A model generated the notes under the pieces. The model was given only the letters and a program-made list of their open reading frames with translations, was not told the origin of the DNA and ran no database searches. Source: Nephrocerus scutellatus (taxonomy: Eukaryota; Arthropoda; Insecta; Diptera; Pipunculidae). From it: a DNA stretch of 64,000 nt. The stretch is from positions 35,759,260-35,823,259 of the forward strand of contig OX352761.1 of assembly GCA_947095585.1 (NCBI GenBank), written 5' to 3'. Positions 53,576 through 64,000 of the stretch are shown piece after piece (the stretch's first letter is position 1; every line of letters begins with the position of its first letter). A program made the translations under genes and the position numbers.

Positions 53576-55140
53576 TAATTTTACTCATAAGACGTTTTTT
53601 CCCTAGTGCTATTATGAAATTTTTGATTTATAAATTATAAATTAGAGATCTCAATCGAATCCCGGGCCCGCGATTTCGCTGGGCCTGATGCAGTCGTACT
53701 AGTGGCACATGCGTAGCGCCGATCTTGAATTCAACTAAAGCGAATTATTATCTTGTATGATACCAATTGAATTTTGGTATGGAACTAACGTATCTCCATC
53801 ACTACAGTCACTTAATTTTAGTACTCGTATACACTCGTGGGAATAAGTTTAGGGAGTTAATCGGTAAACAAAACAATAAAAAATATAAATCTTTCAAATC
53901 TCCTTTTAAGATATTATTTGTCAAGGAAGATCATTTTAATTTGTTTTGCCTTCGTGTATCGTTCAGGATGGCTGTAAACTATACTTATAACAAGTACAAA
54001 AACAAATAAAAAACACCCCTTGTAATTCATTTACAGTTTCATACCTAAAAAGTAAACTGAACCTACTAAAGAAAAAAGAGTGAATTTACGTGGTCGTGGC
54101 ATTCTGATAAAGTAAAACTTTTTTAATTTTTTTATGCCAAATATTATTTTGAATAATCAGCTTATTATAGACTTTTTATTTTAAAAAATTATAACATCAA
54201 ATTAAGCCAATATTTCGGTCTTTCGGACCATTACCCCGGCAAAAAATTATAATAAATTTTTTTTGTGGCTTTTTGCTTAATTTTTTAAAATAAAAAGTCT
54301 ATAGTAAGCTGATTAGTAAAATTAAAATTTTAATAAAATTTTAAAAAATAATAATCAATATTAATAAAAAATTAAAGTTTTTAACATATATTTTGATTTT
54401 GCCACAATTTGAAAATAAATTTTAGTTTTTTTATTTTTTTATATTTAAAGAAATTTTACTGGGATTTGTTATTTCTTAGAGTACCTACTTTACCTCTAGG
54501 TTTTATGGATCTTAAGTACTGAAAAACAACTGAATAAATAAATTAATGGAGTCAATTCTTTTAGTTTAAAAGAAATAGATAAAAAATTGAGTAAGATCTT
54601 ATAGCTAATCAATTAGAAAAACAATTTTGGTTTTAAATTAACACAATTGTAGGGTTTTGGTATAATGAATTCTTTCAAAAGAAAATTGTTTAGCAAGAGC
54701 AAAACTGTTTGCTAACCAGTGTACATGAAGTAGTTGTGATTGTGCTTTTTTATGATCTTTGTAGAAGCAACTCAGCTCGGTTTATATAAAAGATTCTTTT
54801 CAAAACGTGTACATCTGGTTGAAGGAACATTGGCGTAGACATATTCATAATATACCAAAGTAAGCATAACCACAAGGATAAATGCGACCGTTTATATCGG
54901 ACAAATTTTTATATGTGCGATATGTCATCGTGGTTCGTGCCGAAAGGTGTTGTACTCGTACAGAGCAGACGGTCTGGAATCAAGAAACTTTATTCATACC
55001 GGTCGCTGCTTTGTGAGTGCATATTTATTGATGTTGAGCAAAGTTGCGCGATATATGTATTCCATTCTATAACAGAGTAAAATTCGCGACTACTTATGAT
55101 TAATGTGTCTTTAGAAAGGCCTTTTCCTCTTCACATTTTG
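53576..55140. other. Unassigned, very AT-rich DNA
   Basis: The 80-codon open frame 53767-54009 (plus) is Lys-rich and unrecognised. 54155-54314 is a hairpin (listed). No gene seen. Confidence 0.4.
54155..54314. repeat. Fold-back with 37-bp arms
   Basis: AATCAGCTTATTATAGACTT-TTTATTTTAAAAAATTA (54155-54191) is mirrored at 54278-54314 with one or two changes. The loop contains GGTCTTTCGGACC. Size 160 bp; may be a tiny MITE. Confidence 0.6.
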
Positions 55141-55144
55141 TCTT

Positions 55145-55432
55145 TAAATTCTTCAAATTTTATACACATGTGTATCTCCAATGGAAAACACTTTTTGTAA
55201 TTTGGAGCGATCGGCCCCTTGGGGACCCCAATATACAATTTTTAAATATCGCTATATCGCATCAGATCACGGCAAAGTCTGAGCTCTGTGCTTTGTGAGC
55301 AGCGCTTTTCGCTTCCGCTGCGTCATTTGGTGGATGATTTTGCCACAAAACGAGCACGCAGTGTGTGTGTGTGTGTATCCCCGATTAGAGAATTTACAAG
55401 AAAAATTTTAATTTTTATGGGTTGTTTTTTTA
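55145..55432 (-). repeat. Family A copy with (TG)n variant
   Basis: One unit (ACACATGTGTATCTCCAATG), then the same ~130-bp block as 40804-40930 in reverse, (TG)n at 55361-55376, and the end GATTAGAGAATTTACAAGAA. Confidence 0.88.
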
Positions 55433-55630
55433 TCAGTAATTTTTATTTCAAGATGTAAAATAATTAAAAAGGTTAGTTAAAATTCTTTAATTCAATTTTT
55501 TATTTTATTTTTAAATTTATACCCTTAAACTAATTTATAATAAGTCCCAATTGCTTTTACCTATTAGGATATCATCCACAAGATCAGGATCAATCGCACA
55601 TCTTTTATCGGTCATAATGTTACCTGATGT
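55433..55630. other. Unassigned spacer
   Basis: AT-rich, nothing recognised. Confidence 0.3.
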
Positions 55631-55632
55631 AG

Positions 55633-56343
55633 AAAAAAAAACAACCCATAAAAATAAAATTTTTCATGTAAATTCTCTAATAGAATAGTTAAATATTAAA
55701 TAATAGTTAATAGTTAAAATTTGAAGAAAAACGCGCTCATTTTTAAAAAATTTACATGGACACATGGTCAGGGCCCGATCACTCCAACAAACTTACAAAA
55801 AAATTTGTCCATCAGTGATACACATGTGTTTAAGATTTGAAGAAAATCGAGCTAATTTTTAAAAAATTTATATGGACACCCCTCGGGCCTCAGGGCCTCA
55901 CTCCAAAAACTTTACAAAAAATTTTGTCCATCGGAGATACACATGTAGATATATAAAATTTGAAGAAAATCGGGTTAATTTTGTTTTGAAAAAATGCAAA
56001 AAGTGTTGTCTATCGAAGATACACACGTATATAAAATTTAAAAAAAAATCGGGTTAAGTTTTTTAAAAAATTTGTTGGGGCCTGTCTCCAAATTTTTTGC
56101 AAAAAGTGTTGCCCATCGGAGATACACACGTATGTAAAAATTAAAAAAAATCGGGTTAATTTTTAAAAAAAAAAATTAAAGACCAATGACCCTGGGTCCC
56201 GGGGTCTCCAAAATTTTTACAAAAAGTGTTTTTCATCGGAGATACATACGTATGTAAAATTTGAAGAAAATCGGGTTAATTATTTAAAAAAAAGTTATGG
56301 GGCGCCACGAACCCGGGCCCGGGTGTCCAAATTTTTTACAAAA
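55633..56343 (+). repeat. Family A copy, about six units
   Basis: A-run plus CAACCCATAAAAATAAAATT, then units with GATACACATGTGTTTAAGAT, GAGATACACATGTAGATATA, GATACACACGTATATAAAAT and so on. The right end is missing where CCATGTAGAGCCCTGC begins. Confidence 0.87.
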
Positions 56344-56345
56344 AG

Positions 56346-56415
56346 CGTTGTCCATGTAGAGCCCTGCATCGATAGTAATATCCGCGGATATCCGCAATTA
56401 TCCGCTATCCGCGGA
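56346..56415 (+). repeat. Possible hAT-type end fragment
   Basis: TAGAGCCCTGCATCG next to repeated GGATATCCGC/GCGGATA motifs. TAGAGCCCTGCA resembles hAT inverted ends (CAGGGCTCTA). No partner end was found. Confidence 0.3.
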
Positions 56416-56419
56416 TTAA

Positions 56420-56622
56420 AGCGGCCGAGGGGCTTCCATATACATTTTTTAAAATAAGCCCGATTTTCTTTAAATTTTATAGACATGTGTATCTCCGATG
56501 GAAACACTTTTTGTAAAAATTTTGGAATGATCACGATAAGGGTGCTCGGCTCCCTTTGCACTTTGTGTATCAATTAGAGAATTTACACGAATAATTTTTT
56601 TTATGGGTTGTTTTTTTTATGA
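56420..56622 (-). repeat. Family A copy inserted in a 17.6-like integrase region
   Basis: One unit (AGACATGTGTATCTCCGATG) and the complete ACAACCC end (minus strand). It abuts integrase codons directly. Confidence 0.82.
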
Positions 56623-56840
56623 CACCAAAATGGATATCGAAAGGTTTTTCTCGAGTTGTTAGGTGGATAATATTATTATAATCATTTAGAGCTTGAACCG
56701 TATGATCACTTGGATCAAATTGTTCACCAAGTTGTTCGATTGATAATAAAATACGCAAATGTTCGTTGAGGGTTCCATGTAGTCTTTCAATGTGATTGAA
56801 CTTTCATATTCTTCTTCTTCATTTCTATTGAGGAAGAAAG
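56623..56840 (-). pseudogene. 17.6/297-like LTR element, integrase fragment
   Basis: Minus-strand frames: NHIERLHGTLNEHLRI, LLSIEQLGEQFDPSDHTVQA, LNDYNNIIHLTTREKPFDIH. This is the end of the catalytic core of a gypsy-type integrase (E in the ERxHxTLxE block, then YNxxIHxxTxxxPFxI). It lies directly after the protease region, so RT, RNase H and most of integrase are deleted. Family A cuts its 3' side. Confidence 0.75.
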
Positions 56841-57185
56841 GTATGCTATTACCGTTCAACTTTAACATTTTATTTTTGTAATTGATTGCACATTTATTTG
56901 GTATTAAAATATTATTATCTTTTATTCCATTGATTCTGAACTGAATGTGTGGATTTGGAATTCACAATCTTCAATTACTGAAAAAATAAATTGATCTTTA
57001 GGAATAATAATTTATTTAGTTATAGATACTGGGTTCCCACAAGTTTTTATAGTTAAAAGATTTCTTCTTATTTTAATAAATTTCTTTGGAGCATCTTCTT
57101 CTCTAAGAAGGCTATTAGTTACGCCTGTATCAATGAGCATTCTAAAAGTTGTATGTCCTTTTTTTAATTTAATAAACGGCATTCC
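56841..57185 (-). pseudogene. 17.6/297-like protease region
   Basis: Minus strand: FRMLIDTGVTNSLLREEDAP shows an intact DTG-type aspartic protease start; then broken sequence up to KLNGNSIPFFLNRNEEEE. Frameshifts and stops follow. Confidence 0.7.
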
Positions 57186-58290
57186 GCTTCTTGTTCCAAG
57201 GCTGCATACCGAAAATTTGTATTACCTCCTGTATCTTCCGCATAATTAGCTTTTGGTATTCGTTTAATTTGAGAAGATGTAGGATCTACATCCATAGGAT
57301 CGAATTTTTGGGGTTGTGGTCTATAGTTGTTGGGGTTATAGTTTCTGTTATAATTGTTATTATAATTATTATTATTTGGTCTTTGGTAATTGTTTTGATT
57401 GTTTGGCACATAAGTTTTTGGTTGCCAATTATTTTTATTATTTTTGTTGATATTATTATTATCCCTATTGCAATTATTTCTAAAGGGGTTATCAGGGTTT
57501 TTTAAATTATTATTATTTTTGTGCTCATACCTATTTTCTAATTTTTTATTATAGTGTTTTTGTTTTTCATTGTTACTATTTACATCGTTGTTTTGTCTTA
57601 TGACAAATCCTGCACTGTTCAACTCATAAAGTGCTAACTCCATGGTGTATGGGTTTAGAGCATAGAGGATTCTCCTCATATGAGTTGGCAATTTTTCTTT
57701 AAAGATATTAAGTGCCGTTTGGTTATTCCTAGGAATATCTAAGACGATATTTTCTTGTTGGCATTTTTGATTTAATGAAGAGAGGGTTTTCTGAATGTAG
57801 TTATAAAATTTTATAACATTTTTATTATATATTATATGATAACAATAACATTTACTTAGAATTTCTCAATTCTTCATATAATTGGTTGCTATTTTTGAAG
57901 CCACCGACATTTTCTATTAGCATAGCTTTGATATCTGTCCATGTCGTTAAATGGGTATGAATTTCTATACTTTGTTCATTTTTTGGCCCTGGTCATTGCA
58001 TTCCAATAAAGTGGGAATAATGTCATCGACATTTTGAATAAAAATTGAAAGATCTTCTGTTCTTTCACCAAAAGTAGTCTTTCTATATACTTTAGTGGAT
58101 TTAATTGTAAACTTCTTAATACTATATAATTATTATTAATATTATTACCATTGTTGTTGTTGTTCATGTTGATTGTTCACCATGATGCTTGCGTTGTCCT
58201 CTTCGGAGCTTGAGTTATTAGAAGACTGTTGCTGTTTGTAAGGGTTGAATTTGCGCTGTTTCCTTAATTGTTCTTGTATTCTCTTCATTT
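57164..58290 (-). pseudogene. gag: 17.6/297-like gag, Asn-rich C-terminus
   Basis: The N-terminus at 58290 reads MKRIQEQLRKQRKFNPYKQQ with an SNNSSSEEDN stretch; 57976-58167 and 57770-57960 are capsid remnants in broken frames; 57691-57164 is the last open part: LPTHMRRILYALNPYTMELA-type helix, then an Asn-rich basic tail (NNLKNPDNPFRNNCNRDNNN, YNRNYNPNNYRPQPQKFDPM) and DVDPTSSQIKRIP. A basic Asn-rich tail in place of zinc knuckles is usual for the 17.6/297 group. The open frame 57191-57505 on the plus strand is only its shadow. Confidence 0.8.
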
Positions 58291-58747
58291 ATCAATCACG
58301 TTGGGGCATTAGATTTCTTCAGTTTGTTTTTGTTATGTTTTATTTATTGATTTTTTATAATTTCCTTCACTTTTCATGAAATTATATTTTTATTGGTTTT
58401 ATTATTGGTTCTACACTTTTCTTGAAATTATTTCCTCTCTATGAGGTTTCGTAACATTAATTATTTTCGTTAATTCTGGTTACTAAATAATTCACATTTG
58501 AATATTCGATTTTCGTTCGAATAATTTATTGTCACTAAATTTGGACAAGTGGACTTGATCACTTTTCACTTTATTTAGTGTTTAAACACTGAATTTGTTT
58601 AAATGTAAATTGCTGGTATTCGTTCATCAATGGAACACTTTTCATTTTCAATGTATCCACGCGGTTTGCAGATTTATGCGTTTTTTCTCGTTTCACGGAT
58701 TGACTTTTTTTTTTAATTAATAGATTTTCGTTCTATTTAGTCAATCC

Positions 58748-58773
58748 TACCGACGACTGCTCCAATTTCAATA
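58748..58773 (-). promoter_or_regulatory. Primer binding site of the 17.6-like element
   Basis: The minus strand reads TGGAGCAGTCGTCGGTAGGA, close to the TGGCGCAGTCGGTAGGA tRNA-Ser type site known for 17.6/297, with one substitution and a small insertion. Confidence 0.6.
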
Positions 58774-59000
58774 AAGAATTCACGTTTATTAAAAAAAATA
58801 AACGGAAAAAATTTAACGGATATCTTTATTGTGGGTATTTAAACTAAAGCTTCGGATCCCTTACCACTAGTGGGGGAAATCTTCAGTTATACGAAGTGAC
58901 TGCTTAAAGACTAAAGAGATGAGATCAAGCGATCCCTTTATATAATACTAACGCAGCATTTTGACTGCGGATGATGAAATCTGTATATGATGTTTTCAGA
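58774..59000 (-). repeat. 5' LTR of the 17.6-like element (start unclear)
   Basis: Upstream of the PBS the minus strand has a TATA box TATTATATAAAGG (about 58937-58949), a likely transcription start region, and AATAAAG signals (58795-58835). The outer end was not located; it may reach about 59550. Confidence 0.5.
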
Positions 59001-59562
59001 AATTTTTATCTGCTTCAACTTCCGAACTTTCCAATAGTTAGTTAGCGTAAATCTATTTAGGGATATCCTTACTCCTTTGCGCGCTTCTTTCTGACCATAT
59101 TTCATGCGTTGATATTACATTGGGGTGAGATTTGTTTACCATGTGTTCGGAAAATGGCACTGCCTTTTCCATGTTACTCTGAGACCACGAGGTCTCGGTT
59201 GTTTAGAGCGATTGAGGTATCAAGTTGATTTCCAAAATAAATAATCTGTTGTTTTATCTGCGGTTAGTGCATCTAAATATTTTGTAATTGATTAATACAT
59301 ATGTTCTTTTATTTGCATGCAAACTTATTCTGTGAGTTGGTTTAGTTCCGATTTTAACAAAGGATATCTCGTTTGTTGCTATTTCTTTCAGATTTTTCGT
59401 TTTTCAGATTTAAGAATTCGTTTCGATATATCAGTCTAATTTTTGCTTTTTTCATAACAGGGGTACTTTTCCAAGCTGCACTTTGTTTCTGTCTGTAGTT
59501 ATTAATCATGATGCCAATGCGTATGCTTCGCATTGAAACCACCACCCATTATAAATTGAGTT
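59001..59562. other. Unassigned, possibly U3 of the LTR
   Basis: CTGAGACCACGAGGTCTCGG (59180) is an imperfect palindrome. The 63-codon open frame 59354-59545 (minus) is Lys/Asn-rich and unrecognised. Confidence 0.35.
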
Positions 59563-59565
59563 TTA

Positions 59566-60131
59566 TTTTTAAATTCTCTATATTAACTTCACGTGCCCGT
59601 GGCTGGCTAGCTGGCTGGCTGGTGGGCAGAATCTTGTGATCAATTTTTAACACACTTCCTAAAGTAAGATTTTATTCAAATTTGGCACACATGTGTATTT
59701 CCCATGACAATACTTTCTTTTAAAATTTGGGGCACCTGTGGCCTCGGGGTCGGGGGGCTTCCATTCAAATTTTTTAAAAACTTTCTTCAAATTTTATACG
59801 CATGTGTATCTCAGATGGACAACACTTTTTGTAAAAATTTGGAAGTGATCGGGCCCCTGGGTCTGGGGGCACCCATAAAAATTTTATAAAAACAAAGTAC
59901 CCGATTTTCTTTAAATTTAATTGCATGTGTATCTCTGATGGACAACACTTTTTGTAAAAATTTGGAAGTGATTCGGCCCCAGGGTCGGGGGGCACCCATA
60001 CAATTTTTTTTTAAAAATTTACCCGTTTTTTTTCAAATTTTATACGCATGTGTATCTCCAATGCACAACTTTTTTGTAAAAATCCCGATTAGAGAATTTA
60101 CACGAAAAATTTTAATTTTTATGTGTTGTTT
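59566..60131 (-). repeat. Family A copy, both ends, about four units
   Basis: Left TTTTTAAATTCTCTATATTA, right GATTAGAGAATTTACACGAA then AATTTTTATGTGTTGTTTT. Units carry ACACATGTGTATTTCCCATG, CGCATGTGTATCTCAGATGG and others. Confidence 0.92.
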
Positions 60132-60132
60132 T

Positions 60133-61515
60133 ATTAAATTCTCTATTTAACTTCACTTATTTGTGGCTGGCTGGCTGGCCAGCCACTTTAAACCCACTTC
60201 CTAAAGCCCGATTTTATTGAAATTTTGCACACATGTGTACCTCCCATGACAACACTTTCTATTAAAATTTGGTGCCCCTCCGGCCGCGGGGTCGGGGGGC
60301 TCCCATACAAATATTTTACAAAAAGTACCCGATTTTCTTCAAATTTAATACACATGTTTATGTCCGACGGACAACACTTTTTGTTAATATTTGGAAGTGT
60401 TCGGGCCCCAGGGTCGGGGGGCACCCATACAAATTTTATAAAAAAAAGTACCCGATTTTCTTCAAATTTTATACACATGTTTATATCCGATGGATAACAC
60501 TTTTTGTAAATATTTGGAAATGATCGGGCCCCGAGGTCGGGGGGCACCCACACAAATCTTATAAAAAAAGTACCCGATTTTCTTCAAATTTTATACGCAT
60601 GTGTATCTCCGTTGGGTAACACTTCTTGTAAATATTTGGAAGTGATCGGGCCCCGGGGTCGACACAAATTTTATAAAAAAATACCCGATTTCTTTAAATT
60701 TTATATTTTATATTTTATTTTACAATATTTTACTCGATTTTCTTCAAATTTTATACACATGTGTACCTCTGATAGACAACACTTTTTGTAAAAATTTTGG
60801 AGACCCTGGGCCCCGGGTTCGTGGGACCCCATAAATTTTTTTTAAAAAAATAACCCGAATTTCTTCAAATTTTATATACGCATGTATCTTCGATAGACAA
60901 CACTTCTTGTAAAAATTTTGGACACCCCGGGCTCGTGGGGCCCCATAAATTTTTATTAAAAAAATTAACCCGATTTTCTTCAAATTTTATATACGCGTGT
61001 ATCTCCGATAGACAACACTTTTTGTAAAACACCCCGGGCTCGCGGGGCCCCATAAATTTTTTTTAAAAAAGTTTACCCGATTTTCTTCAAATTTTATATA
61101 CGCGTGTATCTCCGATAGGCAACACTTTTTGTAAAAATTTTGGAGACCCCGGGCCCCAGGGTCATTGGTCATTGGGCCCCAAATTTTCTGATAAAAAAAT
61201 TAACTCGTTTTTTTTTAAAATTGTATATACGTGTGTATCTCCGATGGAAAACCCTTTTTGCAAAAATTTTGGTGGCCGGGGTCGTGGGCCCATAAAAAAA
61301 TTTCAAAAAAATAACCAGATTTTCTTCAAATTTTATACACCTCTGTATCTCCGATGGACAACATTTTTTGTAAAGTTTTTGGAGTGAACGGGCCCTGAGT
61401 CCCGCGTGGTGTCCATGTAAATTTTTTAAAAATTAGCCCGATTTTCTTCAAATTTTAACACATACCCATCTCCTATTAGAGAATTTACATGAAAAATTTT
61501 AATTTTTATGGGTTG
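60133..61515 (-). repeat. Family A copy with longest array (about eleven units)
   Basis: The left end (AAATTCTCTATTTAACTTCA) follows the previous copy directly; the right end is TTAGAGAATTTACATGAAAA and TTTTTATGGGTTGTTTTTT. The landmark TACCCGAT/TAACCCGA recurs at about 60326, 60449, 60571, 60682, 60731, 60851, 60965, 61073, 61201, 61312 and 61433; period 108-128 bp except one 49-bp deletion unit. Confidence 0.93.
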
Positions 61516-63005
61516 TTTTTTATTTTATAATTTTTTTTTGCATTTTGCGAATGTTATGTTCGCTCTACGACTCTACGAGGAAAAACACTGAATTTGATTT
61601 ATTTTACGTGGGAACAGCTTTGTTACTGTTGAGTAACAAAAGAAATCAAAAGCAGATACACATGTACATATAGTATATACATAGTTAAAGGTGGGAAGGG
61701 CAGTTTTAGTGATTTTCTTATTCTGTGTAACACACAATATAAAGAATAGAAACGAACGAATCTATTTAAAAAGATATCTAGTGATCCGTTTTAGGTATAG
61801 GATATTTTTGCCTTTGTTGCTTATGCTTATATGATTTAACCACGATAATAATTTCACCAATACAAATCATGTGTTTTTGAATCTAAATGATGGGGTGGAT
61901 ATTATATATACTTAAATGATTACATATATCAATTTATCAAGGAAAATATGCCAAGACAAAACTTGTGTATACTTGTGCTCGTATTTCAATTAATAGGAGG
62001 TGAACCTAAACCTACAGAAATTTTTTCAAAGTATAGTTTTGAATATTTAGCAAGTACATTATTCTAGCATATTTCAACTATTTAAACAAACATTGCACAG
62101 CTATATTCTATTAGTATAATAATAATAATAGCAACAAAACATAACAGCCTGAAAAACTGTCACGTTGCTTGTACTTTATTCATAAATCCCAACTTGCAGC
62201 AGATCAAACAACAAACTTCACTTTCAGTTTTTGCGTTAGTTTTACTATAACTTAAAGCGTGGCGTGGCGAGTTTGTTAAAATTTGTGTTGTTGTAGTCAG
62301 TCGAATCGGAATTGAAAAATTTACGACTTTAGATTTAATATCTTGCACAGCAAGACATGTTTAAATATGTTAAAATACGTTATTTTTTCCTTTATTATTT
62401 GATACGTTTAATACTCGTACCACTGGTGGCTTGCAGTTGTGTACGCAATTGCCAAGCTTATTTTCTTTATATTTGCAATCAATGCACGTTTTTATATGGA
62501 ACAAACAATTATTATGTATTGATAAATTTCTGCACAGGCAGGAGTTTTAGGTGCCTCAGTGGTTGATGCAATAAATTACTTTTTTAGTTTAAAGTAAAGT
62601 GATTGTTAATGAGTGCTCTCAGTTTTTTTTTAGCTTGATTCACATATGTATGTGTGCAAAAAAAGGGATAAAGAAAGTACAATATTGAATATAAGGGCCT
62701 CAACACCTGCCCTTACTTAAAATTACTACCAACCCAGACTACGAAAGTAAATACTCCCTTAGGATGGGAGGACCGTGAATTTTGGACTTTTTTCGGAAAA
62801 TTTTTCGTTTCGGTGCGTCTTGGAGCTGATGGTGCGTTGTTTGGTATCAAAAGACTGAATATAAAATCATACACCCAACCCTTGCATTTGGGAGGGATAA
62901 TAAATTATAGAAATTGGTTTAAGTTGCTGGAATGTAAGGTTGGAGGTTTTATACAATAGTATCAAGGATTTTTTGTGTTTTTATCTTTTATCACCCGAAT
63001 AGGGC
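61516..63005. other. Unassigned DNA
   Basis: Open frames 62357-62566 (plus, hydrophobic, Cys-rich) and 62160-62348 (minus) overlap and are not recognised. 62700-63000 has a GGGAGG-rich stretch that looks like a repeat interior. Confidence 0.4.
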
Positions 63006-63007
63006 TT

Positions 63008-63352
63008 TTTTATTAACTTCTCTATATTAATTTCGCGTCCGCGTGTGTTTGTTTGTATTTTTTTGTGTTTGTCGCCAAATCGTGTGATCAATTTTTAACC
63101 CACTTCCTAAATCCCGATTTCATTCAAACTTTGCACATATGTGTATCGTCGATGACAACACTTTCTATTAAAATTTTGAAAAGATCAGCCCCATGGGCTC
63201 CCATATAAATTTTTTAAGATTTTATCAGATTTTATTCAAACTTTACACACACATGTGTGTTCGATGACAACACTTTCTGTAAAAATTTGGAATTGATCGG
63301 AGCATAGGGCTCCCATATTTTTTTTTTCAAAATTTACCCGATTTTGTTCAAA
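63008..63352 (-). repeat. Family A copy, diverged
   Basis: Left end TTATTAACTTCTCTATATTA; units CACATATGTGTATCGTCGAT and ACACACATGTGTGTTCGATG. The ACAACCC end is missing. Confidence 0.82.
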
Positions 63353-63424
63353 CCTTGCTGTTCAAACTTTTTTTCTAATTTTTTCCAGAAAACTCCAAAC
63401 AGCTTTTTACGATCCCACGATCTT

Positions 63425-63545
63425 ACGAGTAATAGCTTCTCAATCCGCATTTCAGATATGTCTTTACACTGTACCTTGCTTCCATTTCAGTGCAAAAATA
63501 TAATATGCACATCACGATTAGTCGCAAGATGATAGGTCCTGGACA
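63425..63545 (+). repeat. SINE fragment related to 36804-37094
   Basis: GAGTAATAGCTTCTCAATCC, CTTCCATTTCAGTGCAAAAA and CGCAAGATGATAGGTCCTGG match the SINE's middle and 3' part. The tRNA-like head is missing. Confidence 0.65.
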
Positions 63546-63569
63546 ACAACAGTCTGTTCCGCAATAGTA

Positions 63570-63897
63570 GATTACATAATGAGCGAGGAAAGTGGACGTT
63601 ATCGTGCGAGTAGAGTATCGAAGCTTGAAGCACAAGGCGGTAGCTGAATGCGGCAATCTAACGAGTATGATAAGCACTTTTCAGCGAGTAATGTACGCTA
63701 TTTTTCACACGACCAACACAATTTCTCTGCTAAACTGCTTATGCGCAATGCAAAACTATTGTGGGAATGTGTGTTCGCTGAGACTGCAGTAAATAACAAA
63801 AGTATTTTCTATGTTAACACACTAGTGTGGATAATGTCTACGTTCGAGAGTAGGTTATAGCGTAGGAAACAGTCTCTTTCGTCTATGGTCGTGTAAA
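63570..63897 (+). repeat. Family D repeat
   Basis: AATGAGCGAGGAAAGTGGAC to TTCGTCTATGGTCGTGTAAA, with a single inner block. Confidence 0.8.
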
Positions 63898-64000
63898 AAT
63901 ATTATTGTTATATTATTCGTTAATCGTTTTTTAACAATTGCAGCGATAAATGCCGTTCAGAGGAGTACAGTTATTAATAACCGCTATGCTGCGCTAGGGG

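Noticed and set aside
57191..57505. Plus-strand open frame of 104 Ile/Val-rich codons, like a membrane protein
   Set aside because: It is the antisense of the Asn-rich gag tail; AAT/AAC codons read backwards give ATT/GTT.
59001..59562. Second LTR or env remnant of the 17.6-like element
   Set aside because: No matching LTR copy and no recognisable envelope motif; kept as unassigned.
60188..60553. Open frames in family A arrays that look like repeat proteins
   Set aside because: They appear on both strands, change with unit length, and have no start or codon logic; they arise from tandem non-coding units.

Overview
The window looks like insect nuclear DNA, most likely from a higher fly (Diptera): it is AT-rich and crowded with decayed copies of transposons typical of dipteran genomes (CR1/jockey-like, LOA-like and RTE-like non-LTR elements, a Mag-like and a 17.6/297-like LTR element, Tc1/mariner and pogo/Tigger DNA transposons, Helitrons, a tRNA-derived SINE). 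A tephritid-type genome would fit, but species is a guess. I found no convincing host gene, rRNA or tRNA gene. Every recognisable coding stretch belongs to a mobile element and nearly all are broken, so the region resembles pericentromeric or otherwise TE-dense intergenic DNA.

Working names for the repeats. Family A (about 20 copies): non-coding, one end ACAACCCATAAAAATT, other end TTAATATAGAGAATTT, with an inner tandem unit of about 110-123 bp; strand '+' means the ACAACCC end is on the left. Family B: Helitron with helicase remnants and a ~100-bp tandem unit. Family C: Helitron-like with a strict 118-bp unit, or in another copy a 12-13-bp minisatellite. Family D: ~300-450-bp repeat with a CTATGGGCGTGTGAAA end. 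Family E: ~330-bp repeat seen twice. Module M: ~60-80-bp block containing GGTAGGCTGTGTCG.

Layout. 0-5 kb: A end, a ten-unit 118-bp C array, D. 5.5-9.2 kb: RTE-like RT remnant (-) and CR1/jockey-like copy 1 (+). 11.5-13.2 kb: E, a deleted third CR1-like copy, a Tigger/pogo C-terminus. 14.5-18.8 kb: D, MITE candidate, A interrupted by a LOA-like fragment, complete B Helitron. 20.5-24.3 kb: inverted C array, then CR1-like copy 2 (-). 25.3-29.6 kb: a TIR MITE and its right-end copy, a transposon-protein fragment, A, an RTE-clade remnant, a Helitron 5' end. 29.6-39.2 kb: mostly unassigned, with A copies, a mariner remnant and a SINE with perfect target duplications. 39.2-46.2 kb: RTE-like and mariner fragments, paired A copies, a C Helitron, a Helitron helicase fragment, D, and a near-intact-ended Tc1 element. 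46.7-48.2 kb: B Helitron with clear helicase homology. 48.2-53.6 kb: a long inverted repeat holding a mariner pseudogene split by a Mag-like LTR element, itself invaded by A and carrying an excision-like footprint. 55-61.5 kb: A copies around a degraded 17.6/297-like element. 61.5-64 kb: unassigned DNA, A, a SINE fragment, D.

The elements do not form a pathway. What the window records is insertion order: A inside Mag inside a mariner-like gene; LOA inside A; Tc1 inside a Helitron 5' end; A inside a 17.6-like integrase.
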